Assembly (NCBI GenBank): GCA_963752915.1
Contig: CAVVZZ010000011.1
Span: forward strand, 124,001 to 188,000
Length of the DNA: 64,000 nt
Reading direction: 5' to 3'
Origin: DATJPR01 sp963752915
Lineage (GTDB): Bacteria; Bacteroidota; Ignavibacteria; UBA10030; UBA6906
The position numbers were made by a program, and so were the translations under genes. The notes under the pieces are model-generated. The model saw only the letters and a list, made by a program, of their open reading frames with translations, searched no databases and had not been told where the DNA came from. Within the stretch, counting starts at the first letter, position 1, and each line of letters opens with the position of its first letter. This document shows, one piece after another, positions 18,161 to 27,767 of the stretch.

Positions 18161-21100
18161 ATGAGCCTTGCCTCCATAAGCATCAAGCGCCCCGTGCTGG
18201 CGATCGTGATGTCTCTCACGATCATCCTGTTCGGCGTCATCAGTTTCAAGTTCCTCGGCGTGCGGGAATACCCTGCCATCGATCCGCCCATCATCAGCGT
18301 GCGGACGAACTACACGGGGGCAAATGCGGGGGTTGTCGAATCTCAGATCACCGAACCGCTGGAAAAGGCGCTGAACGGGATTCCCGGGGTGAGAATCATC
18401 TCTTCGAGCAGCAGTCAGGGTGCCAGCAATATCACCGTAGAATTCAATCTGGACGCAGATCTGGAAGCGGCCGCCAACGACGTGCGGGACAAAGTCTCGG
18501 CAGCGGCTCGATCCCTCCCTCAGGACATTGACGCTCCGCCCGTTGTCACGAAGGCCGATGCGAATACCGACGCGATCATCTCCCTCACCATTCAGAGTTC
18601 CACAAAGAATCAACTCGAGCTCAGTGATTTTGCCGAAAACGTTGTCGCGCAGAATCTCCAGACCATCCCGGGAGTGAGTTCAACGCAGATCCAGGGGCAG
18701 AAGCGCTACGCAATGCGACTCTGGATGGACCCGATGAAACTCGCGTCAGTACGGTCTGACGCCCCTGGACGTCATGAACGCGCTGAACGAGGAAAATGTC
18801 GATCTCCCTTCCGGCAAGATCGTCGGAAACCAGACCGAGCTCACCGTCAACACCAAGGGCCGGTTGACCACGGCGGAGGAGTTCAATAACCTCATCGTGA
18901 AGTCCGACGGGAAGAAGACGGTTCGTTTTCGGGACATCGGTTTCGCGAATCTCGGTCCGGAGAACGAGGAAACGATCCTGAAACAGTCGGGTGAGCCGAT
19001 GGTGGGGGTCTGGATCGTTCCCCAGCCAGGGAGCAACTATGTGGAGATCGCCGATGAGTTCTACCGGCGGCTGGACCAGATCAAGAAAGATCTCCCCAAG
19101 GACTACACACTGAATGTCGCCATCGACAACACCCGGTTCATCCGGCAATCGGTGAAGGAGGTCGAGGAGACGATCCTGATCGCCGTTCTCCTGGTCATCC
19201 TTATCATCTACATCTTTTTCCGCGACTGGATCATCGCGTTCCGCCCGTTGATCGATATCCCCGTTTCGCTCGTGGGCGCGTTCTTCATCATGTATGTGAT
19301 GGGCTTCACCATCAATATCCTGACGCTCCTGGCGATTGTCCTCGCGACCGGTCTGGTGGTCGACGACGGGATTGTCGTGACCGAGAATATCTTCAAAAAG
19401 GTGGAGCAGGGGCTTGCGCCGGTGGAAGCTGCATTTGCCGGATCCAAAGAAATCTTCTTCGCGGTCATCTCAACATCCATCACGCTCGCCGCAGTCTTTC
19501 TTCCGATCATATTTCTTGAAGGATTTGTCGGCAGGCTGTTCCGCGAATTCGGCGTGGTGATTGCCGGAGCGGTGTTGATCTCAGCGTTCGTCTCGCTGTC
19601 GCTTACCCCGATGCTGAATGCGCGGATGATCCGGAAGCATCGCAAACATACCCGCTTCTATGAAATAACAGAGCGATACTTCGAAAAATTGAATGCACTC
19701 TATGAAGGCCTCCTGACCCGATTCCTGAAGCACCGCTCACGGGCAATCGTGGTTATCGCCTTGTCGCTCGGACTCATCGTCCTCTTTGGAAGAGTGCTTC
19801 AAACAGAACTGGCTCCGCTTGACGACAGGAGCTACCTCCGTGTGAATGTCACAGCGCCGGAAGGAGCGTCGTTTGAATACACTGACAGGTTCATGGACCG
19901 GCTATCGGCCTTCGTTGCCGATTCGTTGCCGGAAAAACGCGTCTGTCTCAGTGTGACTGCTCCCGGTTACGGAGGCGGGGCGGTCAATGCCGGCGGCATT
20001 CGGTTGCTGCTCACCGACCCGTCCATGCGACGCCGCTCGCAGCAGCAGATCGCGGACTATTTGACGTCGAAGAGCCGGGATATGACGGAAGCGCGGGTCT
20101 TTGTGAACCAGGAGCAGACAATCTCCGCAAGCGGTGGAGGCGGTCGAAGCGGGATGCCTGTCCAGTACGTGTTGCAGAATCAGAACTTTGAGAAATTCCG
20201 ACAAGCGCTCCCGCGGTTCATGGAGGAGGTGGGGAAGAGCAGCGTCTTTCTGAATTCCGATGTCAACCTGAAATTCAACAAGCCGCAAATCGACCTCACG
20301 ATTGAGCGTGACCGCGCCCGCAGCCTCGGCGTCTCGGTGATGGATATCGCGCAGACGTTGCAGCTGGCATTCAGCGGAACGCGGTTCTCGTACTTCGAAA
20401 TGAATGGCTTTCAATATCAGGTCATCGGCCAGGTCGACCGCGAGAATCGTGACGAGCCGCTTGATTTGAAATCGTTGTACGTGCGGAACAACCGGGGTCG
20501 ACTGGTGCAGGTGGATAACCTGGTGCAAATGAACGAGGCGAGCGCTCCGCCGCAATTGTACCACTTCAACCGCTTCAAGGCGGCGACGGTGAGTGCGGGT
20601 CTCGCGCCGGGAAGAACGATCGGCGATGGGATCGCCGAAATGGACCGCATTTCACGGGAGGTTTTGGACCAGACCTTCACCACGGCGCTGTCCGGACCCT
20701 CACGGGACTATGCGGAGAGCACGTCGAACATCGTCTTCGCATTCCTGCTTGCGCTGGTGCTCATCTATCTTGTCCTGGCAGCGCAGTTTGAAAGCTTCAG
20801 GGACCCCTTCACCATCATGCTGACGGTGCCGCTCGCGCTCGCAGGAGCACTGGCCTCGCTCTGGCTTTTCGGCAAGACGCTGAACATCTTCAGTGAAATC
20901 GGGATCATCATGCTGGTGGGGCTCGTCACGAAGAACGGAATTCTGATCGTGGAATTTGCGAACCAGCAAAAAGAGAAAGGCCATGCTCTTCTTGAGTCTG
21001 CACAGTACGCCGCGACGGCCCGGTTTCGACCCATCCTCATGACGAGCCTGGCCACGATGCTCGGCGCCTTGCCGATCGCGCTCGCTCTCGGCGGAAGCGC

Positions 21101-21227
21101 GATGAGCCGTGTGTCGATGGGGATCGTTGTGATAGGCGGTCTCTTCTTTTCGCTCGTTCTCACTCTTTTCGTGATCCCGGCGATGTACACGCTCATCTCG
21201 ACGGAAAAGACGAATGCTGAACGCTGA
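18161..21227 (+). CDS. RND multidrug efflux pump (HAE1/AcrB family), frameshifted
   Basis: Together two overlapping frames (18161-18889 and 18774-21227) make one ~1020-aa pump. N-terminus SIKRPVLAIVMSLTIILFG and the PAIDPPIISVRTNY motif are typical; the second frame includes LATGLVVDDGIVVTENIF (proton-relay Asp pair in TM4) and the C-terminal TM bundle with MLVGLVTKNGILIVEFAN. The break is an extra base at about 18749: removing it restores LAS-YGLTPLDVMNAL. Upstream of it the first frame reads into nonsense (RSDAPGRHERAERG). Either a sequencing/assembly indel or a recent inactivation. It pairs with the adaptor upstream. Confidence 0.88.
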
Positions 21228-21280
21228 ACTCTGATCGCCGCAGTCAGGATGGACGTTCGTAGAGCACCCGCGATTCCGCC

Positions 21281-21322
21281 GAATTCACAGATCTCAGTTC
21301 AGAATTCAGAGGTCGGAATTCG
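21281..21322. repeat. Short-word repeat (GAATTCAGA words)
   Basis: Imperfect runs of GAATTCA, CAGATCTCAG, TTCAGAATTCAGA and GGTCGGAATTCG between the pump and the DUF4153 gene; similar in style to the tracts near 10000 and 10270. Confidence 0.5.
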
Positions 21323-21449
21323 TTCTTGACCTCGCCCGCCATTGTTTCTTCTCTTTCATCTCAATAAGTTATAGCGCGTGCTTTGCCGTCCACCCGCTCT
21401 TCATCGATACGACCGTGTCGCGTTTCCTTCCTATCCACCGAGGCCTCCG

Positions 21450-23258
21450 ATGAAACTCCCATCCTTCCGCCAGTCATTCAAGGAAGCGGGGACAACCTTT
21501 CGTCGCTTTCCCGTTGTCCTCTGTGCTTCTGTACTTGCCACGGCTTCTGCCCTTATCCTCGTTGACCACGAAGGGCCCGCCGAACCGACGCTCCTTTTCA
21601 ATATTCTTCTCGCAGGAGTTCTCGGCATCCCGCTCCTCACTGCACTGGCTCTCTTGGCCGAAAAGAAAGGCTTTTCAGTTTTCGCCTCGTTTGGACTTCA
21701 GGGAGTCGGTGTTGTTCTGCTCGTTGGGTACGCATGCACGATTCCGACGGACCTGACGAACGCCCCGTATGTAACCGTCTTCCGGTTTTTCGTCCTGGCG
21801 GCCGCCCTTCACCTTTTTGTCGCAGTATCGCCGTTCACCGCGAGAGGAGAGCTGAATGGCTTCTGGAACTACAATAAGATCCTCCTGCTGAGAGTCCTGA
21901 CGTCAGTTCTCTATTCCCTTGTCCTTTATGTCGGGCTTGCGATCGCCATGGCAGCTCTTCACAACCTGTTCGGTGTGTTTATTCCCGGAAAGCGATATTT
22001 CGAACTTTGGATCCTCATCAGTGGGGTATTTACCACGTGGTTCTTCCTCGCAGGCGTTCCGGATGAGCTGGGCCGGCTTGAGACGTTGACGGAATATCCC
22101 AAGGGTCTCAGGGTGTTTGCGCAGTACATTCTCTTGCCGATCGTCCTGATTTATCTCGTCATCCTCTACGCCTATCTTGCGAAGGTCGTTGCCGCCTGGG
22201 ATTGGCCTCAAGGATGGGTGAGCAAACTGATCCTCGGTTTTTCCGGAACCGGGATTTTGTCTCTCCTGTTGCTGCATCCCCTGGCAGGGCGATCAGGCAA
22301 CGTCTGGATTGCGAGAGTCGCCCGGTGGTTCTACATCGTCCTTGTCCCGCTCGACGCGATGTTGTTGCTCGCGGTCTGGCGAAGGGTTTCGGAATATGGA
22401 GTGACCGAAGGAAGATACATTGCGATCGCCTTGGGCATCTGGCTGTTCTTTCTGGTCCTCTACTTTACATTGAGTAAAACCAAAAGCATCAAGGCGATAC
22501 CCGTGTCATTGTGCCTCTTCACTTTTCTCGTGAGCGCGGGTCCATGGGGAATGTTCACCGTTGCGAAAGAAAGCCAGATCGGGCGACTCGAACGGCTCGT
22601 CAGTCGCACGGGGATCCTTACCGACGGGAAGATCCACAGGGTTCACGGCGAAGTGTCGCTCCAGGACGCGAAGCAGATCAGCGCGATCCTGAGTTATCTG
22701 CACGACAACCACGGCTTTGCTGACATTCAAATGTGGTTCGATGAAAAACTCAGAGCCGACTCGATTCCTTCAGGGATGGCATTCAAGAGTCCCGCCGAGG
22801 TTGCAAAACTGATGGGCTTGGAGTACGTCGAGCGATGGGCGGAAGGTTCAGGGGGTATTGTCACTCTCGATCCGGACAAGGAATTCGATCTGACCGGTTT
22901 CAATCGGATGGCGCAATTGCAGGTATATGAGATCGGTGGTGAAAAGGGGGAGTTCCGTGCTGAGGGAATTTCCTATCGCGTATCCGACAAGATCGATACG
23001 TTGATCTTTACAAAGACCCGGACGGGGACGAAATTGCTGGAGATCGACATGAAACATCATGCCGAAAATCTTCTGAAATTGTATGGCGCGTCTCCGACAG
23101 GTCGCATTCCGGCGGACGGAATATCGCTCGCTGCATCGGGGAACGGCCTGAGAGCACGGGTGTGTCCCTGGCAGATCAGAATCCAACAACGCGATGGTGA
23201 GACGCACATCGTTATGATCAACGCGGTGATTCTCTATTCAGTGGATTCTCCTTTCTAG
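21450..23258 (+). CDS. DUF4153 domain integral membrane protein
   Basis: 602 aa starting at 21450 (MKLPSFRQSF); upstream codons in the same frame look non-coding. About eleven hydrophobic helices fill residues 20-400, followed by a soluble C-terminal ~190-residue domain. The layout, and the segments ARGELNGFWNYNKILLLRVL and YAYLAKVVAAWDWPQGWVS, fit the DUF4153 family. Function is unknown; homologues are common in Bacteroidota and Firmicutes. It stands alone between the efflux operon and the convergent anti-sigma gene. Confidence 0.82.
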   Translation: MKLPSFRQSFKEAGTTFRRFPVVLCASVLATASALILVDHEGPAEPTLLFNILLAGVLGIPLLTALALLAEKKGFSVFASFGLQGVGVVLLVGYACTIPTDLTNAPYVTVFRFFVLAAALHLFVAVSPFTARGELNGFWNYNKILLLRVLTSVLYSLVLYVGLAIAMAALHNLFGVFIPGKRYFELWILISGVFTTWFFLAGVPDELGRLETLTEYPKGLRVFAQYILLPIVLIYLVILYAYLAKVVAAWDWPQGWVSKLILGFSGTGILSLLLLHPLAGRSGNVWIARVARWFYIVLVPLDAMLLLAVWRRVSEYGVTEGRYIAIALGIWLFFLVLYFTLSKTKSIKAIPVSLCLFTFLVSAGPWGMFTVAKESQIGRLERLVSRTGILTDGKIHRVHGEVSLQDAKQISAILSYLHDNHGFADIQMWFDEKLRADSIPSGMAFKSPAEVAKLMGLEYVERWAEGSGGIVTLDPDKEFDLTGFNRMAQLQVYEIGGEKGEFRAEGISYRVSDKIDTLIFTKTRTGTKLLEIDMKHHAENLLKLYGASPTGRIPADGISLAASGNGLRARVCPWQIRIQQRDGETHIVMINAVILYSVDSPF

Positions 23259-23447
23259 GTGCGATCCCTGGCTCAGGTCAGAGTATACACTAAGGCTGAT
23301 GAACCAGAGCCACTGCTTTGTTGTGGTTGATTCTTGTCCTCAGTGACCCTGTCATCATTCTTCGAATCCGGATCTTACCCGAGCGTCCGCAGCAATTCCA
23401 TGTCTCGGGGCATAGGGGCCGCTGTATTCGTAGAGAGGTGGCACAGC

Positions 23448-24200
23448 CTATTTGGAATAGGCCCGGATGAACTCCTTGAGGTCGGCGGAACTCACGTCGG
23501 AGACCGCGAAGTAGGTCATCCCTTCCCGGTGCCACGAGATGAGATGGTATCCCTTGTCTGTTTCCAGGGAGAATTCCTTCTCCCCCTTGCTGGAATTGGG
23601 CCAGGTGAAGAGGTTGATAACGTGCAGTCGCCGATTATAGACGATGACAGCAACAGTCCGGTCGTCGACATAGTCGAGTCTGCCCCCGACAAGGACAAAT
23701 CCTTCAGCACTCAAGTCCGGCACCGTGGGGGAAAAATCGACCTTGCCATCGAACCACGGTTTGACCGTATGCTGGTCCGCGGAGGGTACGTCGATGAGAT
23801 GGTCCGGCATGAGGGAGCGCACATGGCTCTGCAGGATTTCCTGGGTCAACAGCTCTTCGCGCGATGTGCTGTAGAAGCGGGCAGTGACCCACCACGTTGC
23901 TGCAACGATCACGAAGGCAGACAGCGCAAGCACCAGGACCCGGGGTGAGCGGGTAAACCGATGAAGACCCACTCCTGCCTCACGAAGGATGGCCTTTCTG
24001 ACCCGGCTTTGAAGCCCTGGTGGGAGCTCATAAGGAATCGGCTTCTCGCCAAGGGACTTCGCGAGCCATTGCATTCGATTCAATTCCGCAAGGCACGCGT
24101 GGCATTCTTCGATATGGCGCTCAATCTCCTGGGCCACTATCGGATCGAGTTCCCCGTCGATAAACGCGCTGATATGTGATCGGACTTCAGGGCATGTCAT
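23448..24200 (-). CDS. Anti-sigma factor with zinc-finger (zf-HC2) domain
   Basis: 250 aa from the ATG at 24200 (MTCPEVRSHISAFIDGELD). The N-terminus has the ZAS motif H-x3-C-x2-C (RHIEECHAC); one transmembrane helix follows (VLVLALSAFVIVAATWWVTA) and then a periplasmic domain ending in FAVSDVSSADLKEFIRAYSK. It should hold its cognate sigma factor at the membrane until signalled. It overlaps the sigma gene end by 14 nt, so the two are translated together. An open frame extends further upstream to 24266 but lies inside the sigma gene. Confidence 0.88.
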   Translation of the reverse strand: MTCPEVRSHISAFIDGELDPIVAQEIERHIEECHACLAELNRMQWLAKSLGEKPIPYELPPGLQSRVRKAILREAGVGLHRFTRSPRVLVLALSAFVIVAATWWVTARFYSTSREELLTQEILQSHVRSLMPDHLIDVPSADQHTVKPWFDGKVDFSPTVPDLSAEGFVLVGGRLDYVDDRTVAVIVYNRRLHVINLFTWPNSSKGEKEFSLETDKGYHLISWHREGMTYFAVSDVSSADLKEFIRAYSK

Positions 24201-24735
24201 CGGGAGATTGCCTCTGCTTGTCGGGCGTGCTGACGAGTTGCGCGAGGCGTTTTCTTCCCCGTGCAATCCGGGACATCACCGTCCCTAACGGAACATCCAC
24301 GATGAGCGCGATTTCCTTGTACGAGAGCCCATCCATGTCCCGAAGAACGATGACCTCTCTGAACTCTACAGGCAATTTGTCCAGTGCAATCTTCAAAAGG
24401 ACCCCGTCAATCGCCTGATGCAGGGCGGCCTCGGGGTCCTCGCCAGCTGCCTCCTCCTCCTGTTCGTCAAGAGGGACATTCAGCGACATGGGATGGTGCT
24501 GTTCAAGCCAGGTGAAACTGACATTCCGGACGATCGTAAACAGCCACGCCTGACCGCTCCCCCCTTTGAATCCATCGAAGTACTTGAAGGCGCGGAGGCA
24601 CGATTCCTGGACAATGTCCTCGGCATCGGTCGCGCTCCGTGTGATCCACCGGGCAAGGTTATACGCGGCCGCGATATGTGGCATGATCGCTTCCTCGAAC
24701 CTGCGCGTCCGGTCGGATGGATTGGGTTGCATCAC
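24187..24735 (-). CDS. ECF RNA polymerase sigma factor
   Basis: 182 aa. Region 2 (AYNLARWITRSATDAEDIVQESCLRAFKYF, split around the -10 recognition helix) and region 4 with FREVIVLRDMDGLSYKEIA and VPLGTVMSRIARGRKRL are diagnostic. It is the first gene of a two-gene unit with the anti-sigma gene. Which regulon it serves is not visible; a truncated Tat-signal gene starts divergently 158 bp away. Confidence 0.93.
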   Translation of the reverse strand: MMQPNPSDRTRRFEEAIMPHIAAAYNLARWITRSATDAEDIVQESCLRAFKYFDGFKGGSGQAWLFTIVRNVSFTWLEQHHPMSLNVPLDEQEEEAAGEDPEAALHQAIDGVLLKIALDKLPVEFREVIVLRDMDGLSYKEIALIVDVPLGTVMSRIARGRKRLAQLVSTPDKQRQSPDDMP

Positions 24736-24893
24736 CCTCTGGATACTCCCCCTATAGGTCTTGACCGTTATCTATACGATTTAATTCCCTCGGGTTCCAC
24801 CGGCGCCTCGCCGGGGAATAAAACGACACCGTCGCAGGTCTTTCTTGACATGGGAACAGTCAATGGTTCAAGATACCAATCGCGAGGTGAATC

Positions 24894-25055
24894 ATGCGGA
24901 AGCAGACAATTCTCGACAACATCGGGAACAACGATGGCATCGACCGAAGAGGGTTTCTCAAGTGCATGGCCTGGGCAGGGACAGGCGTACTCTGGGTCGT
25001 AAGCGGCGGCGTGGCGCGGAAAGAATTTCTCCTCGCCCATGCTCGACACCGATGA
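24894..25055 (+). pseudogene. Truncated Tat-signal protein (possible metallophosphoesterase N-terminus)
   Basis: A 53-codon frame begins MRKQTILDNIGNNDGIDRRGF: a twin-arginine motif (DRRGFLK) followed by a hydrophobic stretch (MAWAGTGVLWVVSGGVA), then a short unconserved tail and a stop at 25053-25055. The leader resembles Tat leaders of secreted phosphoesterases in this phylum (inference). The enzyme body is missing, so the gene looks cut short by deletion. It diverges from the sigma factor and may once have been its target. Confidence 0.5.
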
Positions 25056-25243
25056 GACGTTTTCAATAGGCCGTATTGTCTCTAGCATCCGGTGCGGTGG
25101 GAGTGTTTCGATTCCGCCGTGCCCGGATGCGCACTGTCGCGTTCCAGCGTTGCAAATCGAATTACAGGGTTCTATATTTCCATCCGATTAATCTTTCCGC
25201 GTGACTGCGGGTGATCGTCATTCCCTCACAGGAAAGGGCCGCC

Positions 25244-25597
25244 ATGGGCAGCGATACAATACGGAGTTCCTATGTACGCATCTGGAGAACGGTGTGCCGG
25301 ATTCCCCGGGGCAAAGTTGCTTCGTACGGAACTGTGGCTCGTGTCAGCGGATTTCCCAGCCAACCCCGCATTGCCGGATATGCGCTTCACAATCTTCCTC
25401 CGGGAACAGACATACCTTGGCAACGCGTCATCAATGCACGCGGAATGATCTCGCTTCCCGGCAGCCGGGGGGAAGAGCAACGGCGATTGCTTGAGAAGGA
25501 AGGGGTGGTGTTTCGCCGGGGGAAGGTCGATATGACGAAATATGGATGGGACATCAAGAGGCGAAAGAAGAATCGAAGATTGAAGATTGAGAATTGA
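25244..25597 (+). CDS. Alkyltransferase-like protein (MGMT family, Trp in place of the active Cys)
   Basis: 117 aa from the ATG at 25244, with GGAAAGGG upstream. It has the DNA-binding domain of O6-alkylguanine transferases: RIPRGKVASYGTVA and the helix leading to the active-site loop. The usual PCHR is replaced by PWQR, as in ATL proteins (which have PWHR). ATLs bind O6-alkylguanine without repairing it and hand the lesion to nucleotide excision repair. The Gln in place of the loop His is unusual. The last residues (KKNRRLKIEN) are encoded by the short-word repeat at 25567-25600. Confidence 0.85.
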   Translation: MGSDTIRSSYVRIWRTVCRIPRGKVASYGTVARVSGFPSQPRIAGYALHNLPPGTDIPWQRVINARGMISLPGSRGEEQRRLLEKEGVVFRRGKVDMTKYGWDIKRRKKNRRLKIEN

Positions 25598-25600
25598 GGA
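25567..25600. repeat. Short-word repeat (GAAGATTGA words) spanning a stop codon
   Basis: Words GAAGAATC, GAAGATTGA, AGATTGAGAATTGAG occur in succession. The stop codon and last residues of the alkyltransferase-like gene lie within this tract. Confidence 0.55.
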
Positions 25601-25664
25601 CGGTAAATGAACGAGAAATGGCGCCATCCGAGAATAGTCTCGTCAGAGCACCAGCCCCGGGGAA

Positions 25665-26510
25665 TCAACGCGCCGCAAGGAGGCGTTGCCCGAGAAACGT
25701 CGTGATCTGCGGCCCCGCGTCGTAGTCGTATGCCTCGAGCGTCGCCCCCGCTTGCTTAAAGTATTTGGCCCAGAAGTTCTGGATGTTCTCGACCTGCGTG
25801 TTCGAATTGCCGGTGCGGCCGTTCACAAAGACAAGACAATCTCGGAGGTCGGGGATGTGATGGTAAGCGTTAAGCTTGTCGAGAATGACCTGGGACTGTT
25901 CCGGAGTACACCCTTCGGGACCGGCAAATGAATATTCGCTGGATTCCTGGATCATGTCGGAAAAGAGAATAATGACGTTTGTCGGAACGATGCGTTTCCG
26001 CCCCGCGACAAACCGCTTCACGCCATCCCAGAACGATTCCGGTTCGTCGCGTTCCACCAACTCTCCCGCCTGCTCGAGTGCCGCAAAGATGTCGCTGAAG
26101 TAGGTGTACTTCAGCCGCAAATCCTTCTGCCGCAAGAGTTCCGAGGCAATCGCCGGACCCAGAGTATCGGCGTAGATTCTCAAACGCCGTGTGAGACTGT
26201 CTTCCGCGTGTGCGTACCCGTCGGTGTGATAGGTGAACCTTCGCTCCGTCCGATCGTCATAGACAAGTTTCACCGCCTTCGTCTTTGCCCCTTCGTCGAT
26301 CGGGATGACCACCAGCCGGTCAGACTCGTCGAGTCTGCGGAGGACTTCGGAACTGATAAGATCCACATACCGGTGGAGCGTCTGTTCCGACAGGCTCCCC
26401 GAATAGTCAATCAGGCAAATGCAATTCAGGCGTTGACGCGTCCCGGTATTGCATCCGGCGATGAACAGGACCGCGGCAAGCGCCGAGAGGAGCGTGGCCC
26501 GAGTTCTCAT
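25665..26510 (-). CDS. vWA-domain-like lipoprotein
   Basis: 281 aa. The signal ends in a lipobox (VLFIAGC). The mature part starts LICLIDYSGSLS: DYSGSLS is a MIDAS-type DxSxS metal-binding motif of von Willebrand A domains, and a later strand NVIILFSDMIQESSEY fits the same fold. Such proteins mediate metal-dependent binding at the cell surface or periplasm. It overlaps the upstream membrane protein gene by 4 nt (ATGA), so both are made together. Confidence 0.75.
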   Translation of the reverse strand: MRTRATLLSALAAVLFIAGCNTGTRQRLNCICLIDYSGSLSEQTLHRYVDLISSEVLRRLDESDRLVVIPIDEGAKTKAVKLVYDDRTERRFTYHTDGYAHAEDSLTRRLRIYADTLGPAIASELLRQKDLRLKYTYFSDIFAALEQAGELVERDEPESFWDGVKRFVAGRKRIVPTNVIILFSDMIQESSEYSFAGPEGCTPEQSQVILDKLNAYHHIPDLRDCLVFVNGRTGNSNTQVENIQNFWAKYFKQAGATLEAYDYDAGPQITTFLGQRLLAAR

Positions 26511-27493
26511 TCCTCTGCCTCCTGCTCCACCTTTCGTGCTTTGGTCACACGCGGCAGTTCCAATCGCCCGAGCACCGCGCCATAGCGCCGGTCCGCCTCA
26601 TCCTTGAAGGTGTCGAACTCGGCGGCGAAATGTCCGTCTAAGGTCTCGGTCACCGCGCGCCGGAGGTTGTAATTCTCCTTGTAAGAACGGAAGTCGTTGA
26701 AATTGCGCCAGGCCTGATTCAGCTGAACGTTGTAGTAGTCTTCAAGGCGCTGCATGACGATCTTGATCTGCCGGTCTACACCGTCGAGGACGCGCTGGGC
26801 GATGTTGTGTTTCCGGGTGAACTTGTACGAATCATAGATATGAAGCAGGTCCCAGCTGATCCCGCCGGCAATCAGTGGCAGTGTCATAGAGAGAATGATG
26901 AAACCGAAATAGAGCAAACCGCCCGTTCGGCCGCCTTCGATGTCACGTGCCCGCGCCTCCGAAACTCCCGCAATAGCGATCTCCACGCCGACAAAGAGAA
27001 CCGACCAGAGAACGACCATGAGGATGGAACGTGGCCGGGATGTTGTGGAGCCATGTTTCTTGATCGGAAGGATTGCTTCCATGAATCGCTCTGCGGAAGC
27101 GATCGCTCCCAGTGTCAGAACGATGGCAATGAGCCAGCGGAGCATGGCGATGCCGAAGTCTTCGCCGCTGATAAAGACAAGTGTGGAGAAATAGTTCAGG
27201 AGCCCTTCAGTCACCAGAATGCCCGTGACGAGAAACGTCCCGATGCGCACCTTTCGTCGCGCGCTGTAAAAGTCGTTGTCGGAAAGCAGATCGTTCTTGT
27301 TGACGGAGCCGAGGTATGTTTTCGTCGCGCTGAGCTTCCGCTCCATATCCTGGACTCCCTGGCGCAGGGAGGTGGATTTGTTCTTGACACGATCGATGAG
27401 CTCACTCAAACAGCGTTCAGCGTATCGGCGGAGCCCGTTCGGGTTTCGAAGGTCGGTGGGGAAGGCTGTCTTATAGTAGATCACGTTAAACAT
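26507..27493 (-). CDS. Hypothetical membrane protein, partner of vWA lipoprotein
   Basis: 328 aa. A charged N-terminal region (about 90 residues) is followed by four hydrophobic helices (FLVTGILVTEGLLNYFSTLVF; MLRWLIAIVLTLGAIA; SILMVVLWSVLFVGVEIAIAG; LLYFGFIILSMTLPLIAGGI) and a long helical C-terminal region rich in Asn, Arg and Tyr. No family recognised. First gene of a two-gene operon with the vWA lipoprotein, suggesting a membrane-anchored complex. Confidence 0.7.
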   Translation of the reverse strand: MFNVIYYKTAFPTDLRNPNGLRRYAERCLSELIDRVKNKSTSLRQGVQDMERKLSATKTYLGSVNKNDLLSDNDFYSARRKVRIGTFLVTGILVTEGLLNYFSTLVFISGEDFGIAMLRWLIAIVLTLGAIASAERFMEAILPIKKHGSTTSRPRSILMVVLWSVLFVGVEIAIAGVSEARARDIEGGRTGGLLYFGFIILSMTLPLIAGGISWDLLHIYDSYKFTRKHNIAQRVLDGVDRQIKIVMQRLEDYYNVQLNQAWRNFNDFRSYKENYNLRRAVTETLDGHFAAEFDTFKDEADRRYGAVLGRLELPRVTKARKVEQEAEE

Positions 27494-27767
27494 GGCGGGA
27501 TCCTTTCAAGGAGTGGGGCTATCGTGCACTGCAACGACAGAATACCACGCATGTTCGCCTCGCGCGCACATGGTTAACACGTGACGCTATCAGTACGAAA
27601 AAGTGAACGTAAGCCCTCTTTCGAAAGTTCCTTGCGAATGAACCGAAAACATCCTTTTTGAATGATTTGTGATTCCCGATGCTTCGCAGTATATTGAAGA
27701 AATGTTTTGGCCCGCCGTCATCGTTTTCCCCCCGGCCGCCTACCGTTCTCTCATCCCTTTCCTCTCA

